This document shows, one piece after another, positions 48,401 to 57,484 of a stretch of 64,000 nt of DNA (position 1 is its first letter; the number at the start of each line of letters is the position of its first letter). The position numbers and the translations under genes are program-made. The notes below the pieces were generated by a model, which was not told the DNA's origin, searched no databases, and saw only the letters and a list, made by a program, of their open reading frames with translations. The stretch lies in contig NC_080578.1 in NCBI RefSeq assembly GCF_029962835.1, positions 101,659,759 to 101,723,758 of the forward strand. The letters are read 5' to 3'. This stretch comes from Magnolia sinica. Taxonomy: Eukaryota > Streptophyta > Magnoliopsida > Magnoliales > Magnoliaceae.

Positions 48401-50654
48401 ATCCACATCCTCCTTCAACCTTGGCCCCAGGCGTAGGCTAGTTTTTGCTATTTTGAATGTATCCTATGTATTGTTGTAGCATGTAATTGAGCCTTGACCG
48501 TCTTGGTTAGTAAATTGGCACCTAAGATAAGTCTCCCATCCATTATCATCACCATATCATCATTTACAATCTTCCTCTGACCCATCTTTATGACCGATCT
48601 TGACTAAGCCACTTTCCCAACATGCTTCTACCTCAATCAAACCCCTACACATGACCTTGAGAATGCGAGCGCAGATTAGATATTGAACACTTCAGTAGCC
48701 AAAAGGCTGCTGAAGTGACGTGGCGATACTTGATTGGTTGGATACCAACAATCTCTCTCTTTACAATGAATGCCCCTTCAATTGGAGCTCTGTTAGAAAT
48801 CTTCCTCCGTTTGGTTGTGCACGTACTCGACTCGAGGTATACCTAATCCGCTCTTGCCCCGGATACAAAGCTCAGGTAGCCCTAGAAAGGTTTCAATCAA
48901 ACAACTCAAGGAATACCCAAATCCTGTTGATTATAAGTCAATAGGTTTGATGACAAATAAACATTTTGCTGGCCCTATAAAGGTTTCAATCACTGGTTGT
49001 CATTAACTCCATTGTTTCCAGTGGTGTGGTCCACTTGAATTTCAGATCTGCTTTATTTTGGGTTCATGACTTAAAATGAGATGGAAAAATGGATAGACAT
49101 CATGGATATAAAACACATTCATCACGTTGGGCCCATAGCGCCCAGCTCATCAAAACACCAGCAACACCACCTAATCTGTGACCCTTGTAACGTTACACAC
49201 GTGATGTATGGGCCTCTCCAGGTGTTGCCACCCTACTTGTAGAGAAAAACTTTGATAGTCTAGCAAAGTTGGACGGTTCATACACAGACACCAAGGAATT
49301 GTACACCTGACATACAAGTAATTAAAATTAGATCATCAAATTGTATGCGTCCCAGTTTAGATGGTTCGTAAACTTAAAGGAATTATGTTGTTTAGACATC
49401 ATCCCACCCGTTCATTGTGTGGGTCTCATGTGGATGAAGGAACAATCCGAAAATTAGGAAATTCCATGATCCAGGTGAGCCACGCTACATGATTTCGCAG
49501 ATTGCATGATTTTATAGTTTCTGATGGCGTGGCCCACCTGAGCTTTGAATCTAGGCAGGAGCGAATTAGGTGCACCCCGAGTCGAGTACGTGCACAGCTA
49601 AACGGATGAAGATTTCTAACGGAACTCCAACCGAAGGAGCATTCATTGTACAGGGAGAGACTGTTGGTATCTAACCAATCAGGTTTCGCCACGTCACTTC
49701 AGTAGCATTTTGGCTACTGAAGTGTTCAGTATCTAACCCACGCCTTGAGAATGCACACTAAAGTAATACAACCTTGCTTATGGTCTCACAATAGTAAACG
49801 CACACCATTACAAGATTGGAATCGATCCCACACTTATAGGCAAATGGTCCTCACAATCCCAGTACACGTGACTCTATTCACACATCATGATTGATCAAGC
49901 AGTCATCATACTTACGATCATCACGCGGAATCTGCCTGATCCCGCCTGCAACTTGTAGGCTTGCACGATCTAGCTTGGTACAGTGTCGATCATGCCGATC
50001 TCAATGAGATCCCATCCTAATCATCTCATACATTAGGGTAGATGTACATCTCCCAAGTACATGCACTTCTCCTATTCTGAATACCCGCACAATAACTAAC
50101 GTCGTGTGAGAAGCGGACCAAGGTTATAAACGATTATTATCTGCAACATCTGGGGGACTGAATGAAGAATGAAACATATCGATGATCACCGCAGGCATAA
50201 AATAATCACATCCACACATGTAAATATGCGCAAGTGTCTAAATCAGTCCAATGGACCACACATATCTAACAGGGCCCCCGCCTGCATGAGATCCGGCCTG
50301 ACTAAAAGCATGTCGTTGGTATGTGGCAAGCATTGTATAAGGAGAAGCTCAATGGCTACTCCCACACCTGACTGAAATCAACCACAAATGCTGGCATGGC
50401 ACACGTACGAAATCCATGACATTGATCAAGAAGGCCCCACCATCAATGTGTGCCGCCCGTGAGCGAAAAGCAGATGAACGGTTAGTATTCCTTCCAAACG
50501 GACGGCCCACCAAATGACCGATTGAAAATGATGGTGAGAAGAAAAGAAAGAATAAGATGAAGGGATTTATTGGATATTAGAAATGAAAATTAAAGAAAAA
50601 GGATACCTTTGTGGATCGTAGAACCACATCTAGCTCTATCAATGCTGTTCCCAT
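24578..50654 (-). CDS. Plant-conserved protein of unknown function, 233 aa, six exons over 26 kb
   Basis: Exons 50607-50654, 44242-44347, 35265-35309, 32786-32894, 27780-27996 and 24578-24754 join in one frame (702 nt with stop). From memory of plant proteomes, the MGTALIELxxVLRS start, the SIRAFTFGACL segment, the LExSRMQ and DDSTLDQPKPRWRYRNFYGDN-type blocks and the DPLDCILGY tail form a widespread but unnamed plant family. Visible features: a short hydrophobic segment at residues 37-51, a second weaker one at 64-77, an aromatic/basic block near 125-150, an acidic patch, then a His/Arg/Lys-rich C-terminus (about 211-227). Possibly membrane-associated; no catalytic motif is seen, so no function is assigned. 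The start ATG opens the family consensus. The introns, 3.0-8.9 kb except one of 2.4 kb, are filled with transposons. The first intron has a U12-like donor. Confidence 0.9.
24755..27779 (-). other. Gene 2 intron 5
   Basis: 3.0-kb intron. Apart from the RTE fragment at 26330-26560 I recognise nothing definite; 24760-26300 is single-copy-looking AT-rich DNA with a short purine run at 25258-25290. Confidence 0.6.
26330..26560 (+). mobile_element. RTE-type LINE 3' end fragment
   Basis: Contains AAGTTGAAGGCCCTAAAA, the GTAGTAAGAAAAGACTTGAT block and CCAATTAGTTGGGATAAG followed by GATGATAATGATGG, matching the 3' ends at 1800-1980 and 61480-61660. Confidence 0.8.
27780..27996 (-). CDS. Gene 2 exon 5, RWRYRNF block
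   Basis: Acceptor gttgcag|ATTATT and donor AACT|gtaagt. Encodes LLTRHQDNPRKLQLVKNHFY, the DQPKPRWRYRNFYGDN block and a GDNVGDNV micro-duplication. Confidence 0.93.
28904..31088. mobile_element. Composite non-autonomous hAT-like element, copy 1 (2185 bp)
   Basis: Ends CAAGGTATCCCGTATCGGT and ATTTGGGATACCTTG are inverted. Target duplication CCTAAACG / CCTAAAAG (28896-28903, 31089-31096). Subterminal regions are dense in GTAACGG/CCGTTACG motifs. The interior carries two GGGGCCC fold-back modules (about 29596-30095 and 30145-30712) and purine-rich GAA runs at 30735-30900. No transposase. Confidence 0.85.
30145..30712. mobile_element. Fold-back (MULE-like) module carried inside the composite hAT
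   Basis: Aligns through its length with the free-standing element at 56276-56893, including GGTCTGATCATGAGGTATGT and the CTCGAGGAGTGTCAG tail, but its outermost left end is missing. Confidence 0.65.
31165..32000 (+). mobile_element. L1 LINE 3' fragment
   Basis: Decayed frame includes SYLGLPLASNRKVPSLWDMM, the segment just after the reverse transcriptase core. A direct duplication of about 120 bp repeats TGGGATATGATGGTCAAAAT at 31374 and 31495. Confidence 0.65.
32075..32530 (-). mobile_element. L1 LINE 3' end fragment, antisense
   Basis: Minus strand reads PFGILGGWWNERKQGIFK and WALSRPELEEF, the last coding segment of plant L1 elements, followed by an A-rich 3' end at 32100-32180 in reverse. 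Confidence 0.6.
32786..32894 (-). CDS. Gene 2 exon 4
   Basis: Acceptor ttttcag|GAGCTG. Encodes GAAVMSGMWSCDRAMNSC then LNHIMALEGSRMQTVLTF. The donor TTTTT|gtaggt is inferred because it alone keeps frame and spacing with exon 5; a donor at ACG|gtgtta plus a missed microexon is the alternative. Confidence 0.85.
33388..34190. mobile_element. Second hAT-like family (CAGTGTTCGAA ends), decayed copy
   Basis: Left end CAGTGTTCGAAGTATCGG. The interior has repeated GCGATACATTGGCGATAC-type motifs shared with 46499-47830 and 62610-63343, plus a (CATC)n microsatellite at 33703-33763. The right end is not resolved. Confidence 0.55.
35265..35309 (-). CDS. Gene 2 exon 3, 45-bp exon
   Basis: Acceptor ctggcag|CAACACG and donor GGAG|gtaagt. 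Encodes ATRRLSYGYRLNLSG; phases fit both neighbours. Confidence 0.9.
35420..36626. mobile_element. Tourist-like MITE carrying a minisatellite array
   Basis: Ends GGGGGCATTTGGATCGTAAG and TATCCAAACAGGCCCC, with subterminal AAGTAACTTA motifs, match the compact MITE at 43862-44075 at both ends. A TAA lies on the left flank; the right flank is altered (AAG). Between the arms sits the repeat array at 35597-36410. Confidence 0.75.
35597..36410. repeat. Minisatellite, 33-36 bp unit, about 22 imperfect copies
   Basis: The unit reads approximately GTCCATCATGTGGGGCCCAC followed by CTTTGATGTGGACC. Copies vary in GGGCCC and the linker but keep register throughout; a (GA)n run (36413-36446) closes the array. 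Confidence 0.92.
37110..38677 (+). mobile_element. L1 LINE, endonuclease and start of reverse transcriptase, decayed
   Basis: From ATG at 37178 it reads MNSISWNIRGLGRTEENI, the start of the L1 apurinic endonuclease. With frameshifts and stops it continues to SDRAPGNNGFLLAFYHKSWE (38553-38610), the first reverse-transcriptase block, where it stops against the next L1. It contains an 18-G run at 37635-37652. Confidence 0.85.
40125..41931. mobile_element. Composite non-autonomous hAT-like element, copy 2 (1807 bp), inverted relative to copy 1
   Basis: Ends CAGGGTATCCCAAATCGG and CGGGACACCTTG; perfect 8-bp target duplication GGTTTACC (40117-40124, 41932-41939). The same cargo order as 28904-31088 is seen in reverse, with a longer pyrimidine block (40300-40545) and a smaller fold-back set. 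Inserted into the antisense L1. Confidence 0.92.
42230..42535. repeat. Unclassified repeat with two 131-bp direct units, inserted in L1
   Basis: GTGGGCCCCAAATCACATG recurs at 42312 and 42443. It includes the palindrome-like GAGTCTCGAATACGAGAC. It splits the L1 frame between GFKVSMTGL and the FVDD block. Class not determined. Confidence 0.55.
43540..43858 (-). mobile_element. Second antisense L1 fragment
   Basis: Minus strand reads SSWKGRRLSLGGRLTLIK and MAFVNMPLHFI, the same region as 39990-40060 of the neighbouring L1, so it belongs to a separate insertion. Confidence 0.65.
43862..44075. mobile_element. Tourist/PIF-Harbinger-like MITE with TAA target duplication
   Basis: 214 bp; ends GGGGCCGTTTGAATTATAAG and TATCCAAACGGGCCC; TAA on both sides (43859-43861, 44076-44078). 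Subterminal AAGTAACTTA motifs. It lies 166 bp from gene 2 exon 2. Confidence 0.85.
44242..44347 (-). CDS. Gene 2 exon 2, hydrophobic segment
   Basis: Acceptor gcatgcag|GAGAAA and donor ACTG|gtatgc. Encodes EKLTLEEENILRTCKEKS then IRAFTFGACLASGVVWT, whose second half is a membrane-segment candidate. Confidence 0.93.
44348..46490 (-). other. Gene 2 intron 1, part without recognisable elements
   Basis: AT-rich, apparently single-copy sequence; no coding exon or intact element seen. A pyrimidine-rich run lies at 44771-44826. Confidence 0.5.
46499..47830. mobile_element. Second hAT-like family, long copy
   Basis: The left region GGTATCGCGTTATGTATCAC with CACCCTTGGAATACAGATAC matches the inverted right end of 62610-63343; the right end is CGATACAATAAACACTG. 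An internal direct duplication of about 266 bp repeats TCATACATGTTTGATTTC at 46883 and 47159. No clear target duplication. Confidence 0.65.
48001..48514. repeat. Tandem duplication, 2 x 257 bp
   Basis: 48001-48257 and 48258-48514 are almost identical (TTCCAAGCTCCCATCATGAT to TTGGTTAGTAAA), with only a few substitutions, so the duplication is recent. Confidence 0.93.
48667..49743. mobile_element. Mutator-like element with about 200-bp TIRs and 11-bp target duplication
   Basis: 1077 bp; left TTAGATATTGAACACTTCAG is mirrored by CTGAAGTGTTCAGTATCTAA on the right, and similarity continues inward through the GTGCACGTACTCGACTCG block. Flanked by CTTGAGAATGC on both sides (48656-48666, 49744-49754). 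The core holds GGGGCCC-family blocks and no transposase. Confidence 0.9.
50607..50654 (-). CDS. Gene 2 exon 1 (start codon)
   Basis: Encodes MGTALIELDVVLRSTK, phase 0. Donor AAAG|GTATCCTTT matches the U12-type 5' splice consensus. An (AG)n run lies in the leader at 50692-50709. Confidence 0.85.
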
Positions 50655-50900
50655 TTAGCTAATTGCTTCTCTTTATTTATTATTTGAGAAAGAGAGAGAG
50701 AGAGAGAGAACAATGCCTTCTCCGTCCGAGCGTAGCAAGGGTTTCTAGCTTCTGTAAGGTGAGTGGGAATGATAGTGTGGCTCGCGCTGGTGTCAAGAGC
50801 GCTGACCTTGCGCCACGTAAGGGAACCACTTCCTTGAGATGAGCGCGGATGGGCGACTGTTCCAGGCGGAGGCTCTGAGGGACCACCGTTGTGGATGGAT
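50655..50900 (-). promoter_or_regulatory. Gene 2 leader and proximal promoter region
   Basis: Non-repetitive sequence directly upstream of the ATG, with a CT-rich run (50692-50709) on the gene strand, as in many plant leaders. A fold-back repeat begins at about 50888, limiting the unique promoter to roughly 240 bp. No TATA box assigned. Confidence 0.4.
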
Positions 50901-51295
50901 TTTATCCACACCGTCCATCCATTTTTTTCATATCACTTTCGAATAGCATCCCAAAAATAAGACTGAGCCAAGGCTCAATTGGACCACACCATAGGAAGCA
51001 GGGGTGCTAAGGACGGCCACCATTGAAACCTTTTCAGGGCCCACCGTGCTGTTTATTTGCCATCCAGCATGTTGATATGGTCATGTACACTTGATGGATG
51101 ATGTGAAAAAGCAAATATCATCTTATCCGAAACTTGTGGTCCTTGAGATTTTTTTACGTTAGGAATTTAATCCCTACTGTGTGGTCAACTTGAGCCTTGG
51201 ATCTTTCTTATTTTTAAGATTATTCTTTAAAATTATATGAAAAAATGGATGGACGGTGTGGATGAAATCCATCCCTCATGGAGGCCACTCAGAAC
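50888..51295. mobile_element. GGGGCCC-family fold-back upstream of gene 2
   Basis: Left GTGGATGGATTTTATCCACA with CCGTCCATCCATTTTT pairs with AAAAATGGATGGACGG and GTGGATGAAATCCATCC on the right. Confidence 0.65.
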
Positions 51296-51329
51296 CTAGC
51301 CTGTCCCAGACTCGGAAAAGGTGGGTTAG

Positions 51330-51830
51330 TACCTAATCCGATTCCATTCATTTTAGGCATGGTCGTTAAAATGAGGTAGATCTAAATATGTGGATCATAC
51401 GGTAGGATTAAATTCGCACCATTTAAGACTTTTTGTTGGCACAAGACTTTTGGATCAAGCTTCTATGTGTTTTTTCTTCATCCAGGTTCGTATGACCTAA
51501 TCAACAGGTTGGATGGTAAATAAACTTTACGGTGGGCCTCATAAAGATTTATGGTGGATTTTAAATGACCATTGCTTTTGCAAGGTATGGTCCACTTAAG
51601 ATTTGGATGATTTATGGTGGATTTTAAATGACCATTGCTTCTGTAAGGTAATGTCCACTTAAGATTTGGATCTCTACCTAATTTATTGCCGCCCGGGTGA
51701 CATCCGTCCATCTGATTTCCTAGATCATTTTAGAGTATTAGTCCGAAAATGAGGCTGGTCCAAAGCTTAAGTAGACCACACCCTATACAAAACAGAGATA
51801 ATGACACCCACTAAACTAAGTAGAGGATTT
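51330..51830. repeat. Degenerate fold-back fragment with 69-bp direct duplication
   Basis: ATTTGGATGATTTATGGTGG and the following TTTTAAATGACCATTGCTT block are duplicated at 51546 and 51614. Inner blocks belong to the common GGGGCCC family. Confidence 0.5.
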
Positions 51831-52086
51831 ATATTCAAATCTTCAATTAAAGCTTTTTGTATATACTCAAGCTTTTGGTACATCCTTGGCCTAAGGTGAG
51901 AGGTCCGTTATTTATTGGATTACCAAATTACGGTTTCAAACATGTGTGCACCCAAGCTGCCCAAGGCCCCACCAACCAAGCAACGATTTTGTGCGCCCAC
52001 AGTGATGTATGAGTTTTATCCATGCCATCCGTGCATTTTACCATTTTTATGGCATGAAATCAAAGGGCAAGTGGACCACATGGTTG

Positions 52087-52238
52087 GATCTTTACTCTTG
52101 CTCCAGTGGTAGACTCCCAGGAGCTTCAACACCGATTCAAGGATGCGAGTATCGATAGGTGGTGAAATCTCATTACAGCGTGTGAGTGTGTGCGTGCGTG
52201 TGTACAACAAACAAAAAATACAAAAAATCAAAACTAAA
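52087..52238 (+). mobile_element. tRNA-derived SINE, ACTCTTGCTCC family
   Basis: Starts GATCTTTACTCTTGCTCCAG, contains GGTAGACTCCCAGGAG and a degenerate B box, then a TG-rich stretch and an A-rich tail. Same family as 19460-19606. Confidence 0.65.
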
Positions 52239-52239
52239 C

Positions 52240-54060
52240 CATATGGTAGGAATTAAATGCTCAAGCGAAGGTTTTGAACAAGTTGATATTTGTATTTTGC
52301 CTGTGTCATGGTCACCACTACTTGTGATGTGCTCTCTGGAAGTGCATGCTTTTGGAATCAGCTGAGGCTATCAAAGCTTCTCCATGATCAAGGTGACTTT
52401 TAGAATCCGGATCCCCTGAGGGGGTGTTTGACGCATGGTATTGGGGAGGATTACGTGGAGGGAGATTAAAAAACGTAATTATTATTTATGGCAGGAATTG
52501 TCCCTTATTACCATGGGATAAGCTTAATTCCATGTTATGTTTGTAATACAGTAGTACATTGAATGGATATACTCACCATCATTTAAAACTATTGAGAATA
52601 ACACATATGTGTTATATCCAAATTGTTCATCTATTTTGTAACCTCAGTATATGACATGGGCCTAAAAATGAGGCAGATCCGAAACTTATGTGGCTTCAAA
52701 GAAGTTTTCAACGGTATGTATTCAATCCTCACTGCTTTCTATGATGGGGTCCACTTGAGCTTTAGATCTACCTAATTTTTTGGCCCATGCTCTAGAATGA
52801 TCTTAAAAAATGAGTGGACGGTGTGGATATAGCCCACACATCATGGCGGGACCTACACAACTTACTAACATTGAGTGGAATTGGCAAGGGACCAATGCAA
52901 TTCCATCCCATCCAATTCCAAGCTTTTCCATTCTTCCCAAACATTGAGTGGAATTGGCACCTAACCAAATGCAATTCCATCACCTAATCCCATCTAATAC
53001 CATGCCCAAATGAAAATGCATTTGATGCCACCGAGATGACAATGTCAATAATGCCATGGACCAATTACTACACACATAAGTAGAATTTTCTTGCTTGTAG
53101 CTAGCAGAGGACATGTACCAATTACTATTGCTTTTTTTAGAACTATTATCCCCTCCTTTTGACTTTGGTTAGCACTTGAGGCCATTAAAAAAAAGAAAAA
53201 AGAAAAAATCAATCATCTGCCCAAATCAATTATGCACAAAATTAATAATAATATTATTAATAATAAATCATTAATATAGACCATCCATTATGCATACCAA
53301 TGGTTGGTTTTTTCAGGTCTTGGTGATCAATTCGAACAGTACATTGTAAAAATCCAACTAGTGGCTAAAAAATGAATGATCATGATTGATTATAATAGAA
53401 ATATGATTGTAATTGAAGTAGCTCATCCTTCATGTGAGTCCCACCTTCAATTGCCCTCCTTGATTGATGATCCTAACGGCTGGATTAATGCTACAGAGCG
53501 AATGGTTTATAATTACTATACTACAAAGGTTCCATAATTAGCATGGACTATCCATCATGTGGGGCCCACCTTGATTGCTCGTGTCTTGAAAAAGTAACTT
53601 TGATTATGATTCCAACCACTAAAAATCGTATTGATGTTTGTTTTCTATTTCTTTAATAAAATTTAGCCCCACATGTTAGAAATTGTAGAGAAAAAGCTGT
53701 GGCTTACAGAGGTTTCCACCTTGCTCTGTGAAAATATTAATACCATGCTCTAGTTCATATGCATGCATGAGTTTGCTCCATGACCCTAGCTGCCCAACAA
53801 ATTCCAACAAAACCAGATGCATGCACACGATACTAACACACCAAAAGGGGCAGAACAAGTCCATGTGGGCTTAAGCAAGCTTTCATCTCTATGAGCTGAC
53901 TTTATATTGCCAAAATCTTTTATTATTATTATTATTTATTTATTTTTATATGCATCTAATTGCTCCTGCAACTGTTTTAAAGTACAAATACACATGAGAC
54001 AAGCTTCTTGCAACTAGTGACCGTCTCGGATCGTTGTATGATTTTTAGATTGTAAAGTTA
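52240..54060. other. Intergenic, fragments only
   Basis: 52590-52860 is a degenerate GGGGCCC fold-back fragment. 52866-53020 has two copies of ACATTGAGTGGAATTGGCA. 53924-53947 is an (ATT)n run. No gene recognised. Confidence 0.5.
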
Positions 54061-54071
54061 AAGGACTTTCG

Positions 54072-54535
54072 GTTTAGGTTTTTGATAGAGACTGGTGAAT
54101 ATCGCAAGGTCTCTTTTGATTTCATTCTCTTTCTTTCATTATGTTTGGGATCATTGTTCTTAATTGGACTGGGGGTGAACATGTCAATACCTACTGCAAT
54201 AAGAGATTCATCAGAAAGAAGAGCGATTTATCTCAATGAAAGTGACCTAGTCGAAGACTCGTTCTAGTAGTTCCCCTTCTATGGTGGACTTTCTACAATC
54301 TAGTTTAGGTTTTTGATAGACTAGAGAGTATGATCACAAAGTCTCTTTTAATTCTATTCTCTTTCTTTCTTTATGTAATTTGGGATTATTGTTCTTAATC
54401 AGACCATACGTGAACATGTCAATACCTATTGCAATAAGAGATTAATCATAAATGAGAGTGATTTATCTTAAAGAAAGCGACTTAGTGAATCACTCGTTCT
54501 ACCAGTTCTCCTTCTATGGTGGACTCTCTACCATC
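54072..54535. repeat. Tandem duplication, about 2 x 231 bp, diverged
   Basis: GTTTAGGTTTTTGATAGA starts both units (54072 and 54303), each followed by AACATGTCAATACCTA and ending near CTTCTATGGTGGACT. Divergence is higher than in the 48001 pair. Confidence 0.88.
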
Positions 54536-54789
54536 CTAATATTTTCACTTGAGGGTCTAAATGCTTCATGTGCAAGTGGATGAGAATGAAGAAAAAACAT
54601 ATGGGATAATAATAGTAGTATCAAAAACTGAAACATTACAAATCTTTCCTAATATAACGCATGCCCACCACATTACAGGCAATATCATTGCTCATGAATA
54701 CTTAGCCACCATCGCACTCACTATAATTGGTGAACCAACTCCGATGATGATTTATGTGATATGATGTCTTAGTATAAAAAATTCACTCT

Positions 54790-55690
54790 TCCTTACGATC
54801 ATCGTATATGTATCTAACCATAGATATTGACACACATATCACTTCCACTCATACCTACATCAGAATCAACAGTATTGGCCTCCTTGGAAGAAGCTATGAG
54901 TTCTTTTTTCTTACCTTATGATTTTTACAATTTTTATTCATGTGTCTATACATCTTATGATTCCAGCACTTCAATTTCCCATTGCCCTTACCCTTGAATC
55001 TGGACCTCGATCGATAAGATCTATTGTACCACTTCAAATTTCGCCCCCTCATAACCAATGTATCAATAGTCGCTTTTTTTTCTCATCGCCTTTTCTTGAA
55101 GGGCTGAGATAACGATATCGACATTAAGGGTCAATTTATTGATACACAACGAGTCCTTGAATGACTCATATGAAGCAGTGATAGAATTCAACATGACACG
55201 TGTCCGATCTTCATCCTTAATCGTTTTCTCCATATCCGATAATTTTAAAATCATATTGTTAAAGTTGCCAATGTGGACCTCGACATCGCTTCTCTCTGCC
55301 ATCTTTAGATTGAACAATTGAAACTTCAAGTATAGCTGATTCTCAAGAGATTTCTTCACATGGATGTCTTTTGAATTTGCCCATGTACTTGCTGTTGTTT
55401 TCTCTCTAATAACATTATAAATGACTTCATCCGCTAGACACAATTGGATAGATGTTCTCGCTTTCTTATCCATCATATTTCATTCATCTTCTAACATAGT
55501 TTCCGGTCAATGAGTGCATCATAGAATCATTATTAAACTAAGAGACCGGTCATATTAACTTTTCATAATTCAAATTTATTTTTATTTTTTTCCGTAATAA
55601 TTTTCAACATCGAACTAATGGTCAGAAACCATTGATATTATGCTCTCAAATTCAGTATGTGCCCTAACATTTGCTATGATACCACTTATG
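54790..55690 (-). mobile_element. Ty1/copia gag relic with primer-binding site
   Basis: Minus strand at 55063-55476 encodes a copia gag (UBN2-type) domain: DKKARTSIQLCLADEVIYNV, KSLENQLYLKFQLFNLKMAE and LSDMEKTIKDEDRTRVMLNS. Downstream (about 54950) a knuckle reads CWNHKMYRHMNKNC, the second Cys replaced by His. TGGTATCATAGC at 55684-55673 resembles the tRNA-iMet primer-binding site. No protease, integrase or reverse transcriptase follows. Confidence 0.85.
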
Positions 55691-55899
55691 GGGGACCACA
55701 TAAGCACACATAGGTAAATCAAGCAAAGTACTCCAATCACAATAAACAAATCTATTAAAAAACAAAACAAATTTAACGAAACTCCCTCCCCCATATAAAT
55801 ATTTATATGGGATTCGATAGGTCTCTGCCCTCCCTATAAACCATATGGATCACAATCTATACATAAATCACATATATAAGTATAATATTGATAAGTTAA

Positions 55900-56220
55900 T
55901 CTTGTAACGTGCGCTCCATCATGATCAACGTTGTCTATCCATACTGTCAGCTCACCTCAGGTCATAATCTACAAAATGAGGTAAATTCAAATACGAGGTG
56001 AATAACACCACCAAAAAGTGTTGATTGAACGCACAGTAAGTTTCAACGTTAAACATTCTATCCCCTGCGTTTCCTCTCCTATGGTCCACATAAGATTTGT
56101 ATTTACTTGTTCTTGAGCTCATGCCTAAAAATGAACAGAGAAAAATGGATGAACAGCGTGGATAAAACACAAACATCATAGTGGGCCCACGGAGCTTTCA
56201 CAGACACTAGCGAAATCGCG
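55900..56220. mobile_element. GGGGCCC-family fold-back fragment
   Basis: Opposed blocks TCCATCATGATCAACG at the left and ACAAACATCATAGTGGGCCC at the right; degenerate, with no target duplication found. Confidence 0.45.
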
Positions 56221-56275
56221 TCCCTTAAAGAGATGCGACGTGGTATATATTGATTGGTACTCTATCTTGTTACAG

Positions 56276-56893
56276 GGAAGTGGATTGGCTGGTGTAGCTC
56301 ACACCGGCTATATATCTGCTATATGAATCTCAGCAAGTTCTTTAAGTCTGATCATGAGATATGTGTTATATACAAACCGTTTATCCATTTGGCGAGCTCT
56401 TCTTAAACCTTGAAATGAAAATAAGATTGATATAACTATCGAGTAAACTACATTGCAAAAATTAGTGGGTGATTGAACGTCTGTCATTGAAACCCTTTTT
56501 GGGTTATAGAAGTTTTGGACCAATATGAAATTTGTTTTTCCTCTTAATTTAAGTCTTTGTGACCTTATGAGTAGATTGGATGGAAAGTAAACATCATGGT
56601 AGGCCCTATGAATTGTTTAACGGCGAAAATTATTTTCTCTGCTGCTATTTGTGGTGTGGTTCACATGATCTTCGGATAGGATTAGTTTTTGATAATGCTC
56701 TAAAATGATCTCTAAAAATAAATGAACGGCGTACATGTAATAAATACATCACTGTAGAGCCCATGTAATTTTTATCTTCTTTGAACCGTTCGTACAACTC
56801 GGTGCTCGAGGGGCGTCAGTGCTCGTCTTCGCACGACACGTACCTACAGCAGCTATATATCTGATGTGAGGTACACCAGCCAATGCGCTTCTC
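56276..56893. mobile_element. Free-standing Mutator-like fold-back, related to the cargo of the composite hAT
   Basis: 618 bp; ends GGAAGTGGATTGGCTGGTGT and ACACCAGCCAATGCGCTTC are inverted; target duplication TTGTTACAG / TTATTACAG (56267-56275, 56894-56902; 8 of 9 match). Confidence 0.8.
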
Positions 56894-57139
56894 TTATTAC
56901 AGTTCCACGGACTATTCCGAATCATTTGGCACCCGAGCAAAATCCGGTAGGGCCATATTTCCACGGTACATGTGGCAGTTCGACCTAATACCGTCCATCT
57001 CGTTGTGATGCAATGGATTAAAAAAAAACGTTGCAAATTACAAAAAGATTGGATGATCCTAGCCATCAGATCAGTCACGTTCAAAACGACGGTTGTAAAC
57101 GAAACCAGCCAACGGCCAACAGTCAGTATAGTAACTAGA

Positions 57140-57330
57140 AGCAAAATCGATGGTTAGAATTTTCTGATACGTGTCCTTTCTGAAAAATAGGCCATCCACA
57201 GTAGGCCCCAAAAAAAAGGACAGTTTCGTTTGATAAATCGCCATGACACGTGTACGGTGCAGAGACAGCTCTACCAGATTCCGGTGCTACTCTCTCTACC
57301 GTATCAATCTCCTCATCCTTTTTAGACCCC
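57140..57330 (+). promoter_or_regulatory. Possible promoter of the plus-strand candidate
   Basis: Unique sequence between the 56276 element and the candidate exon. The ACACGTGT palindrome at 57246-57253 has the ABRE/G-box core. No unambiguous TATA box. Confidence 0.3.
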
Positions 57331-57430
57331 CGTGGTAAATTCCAACCCCTTCGTAGACACTGACAACGATCCAACCCGCTTCTCTGAGTACACCGCCGGA
57401 GTTATCAAATTTCAACAACGCCGGGATCCG

Positions 57431-57484
57431 ATGTCGGAGACTGCACGTCGGAAAATTCTCCCCGCCGGAAATTCATCGGCCGGT
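57431..57484 (+). CDS. Candidate first coding exon of an unrecognised gene
   Basis: ATG at 57431 opens MSETARRKILPAGNSSA in GC-richer, non-repetitive DNA. A strong donor, GGCCG|gtaagt, follows at 57485. The same frame is open from 57332 to 57802 (156 codons) if unspliced. A CACGTG G-box lies at 57247-57252, upstream. No homologue is recognised and no downstream exon was found in the window, so this could be a first exon with a long TE-filled intron or a non-coding transcript start. Confidence 0.4.
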
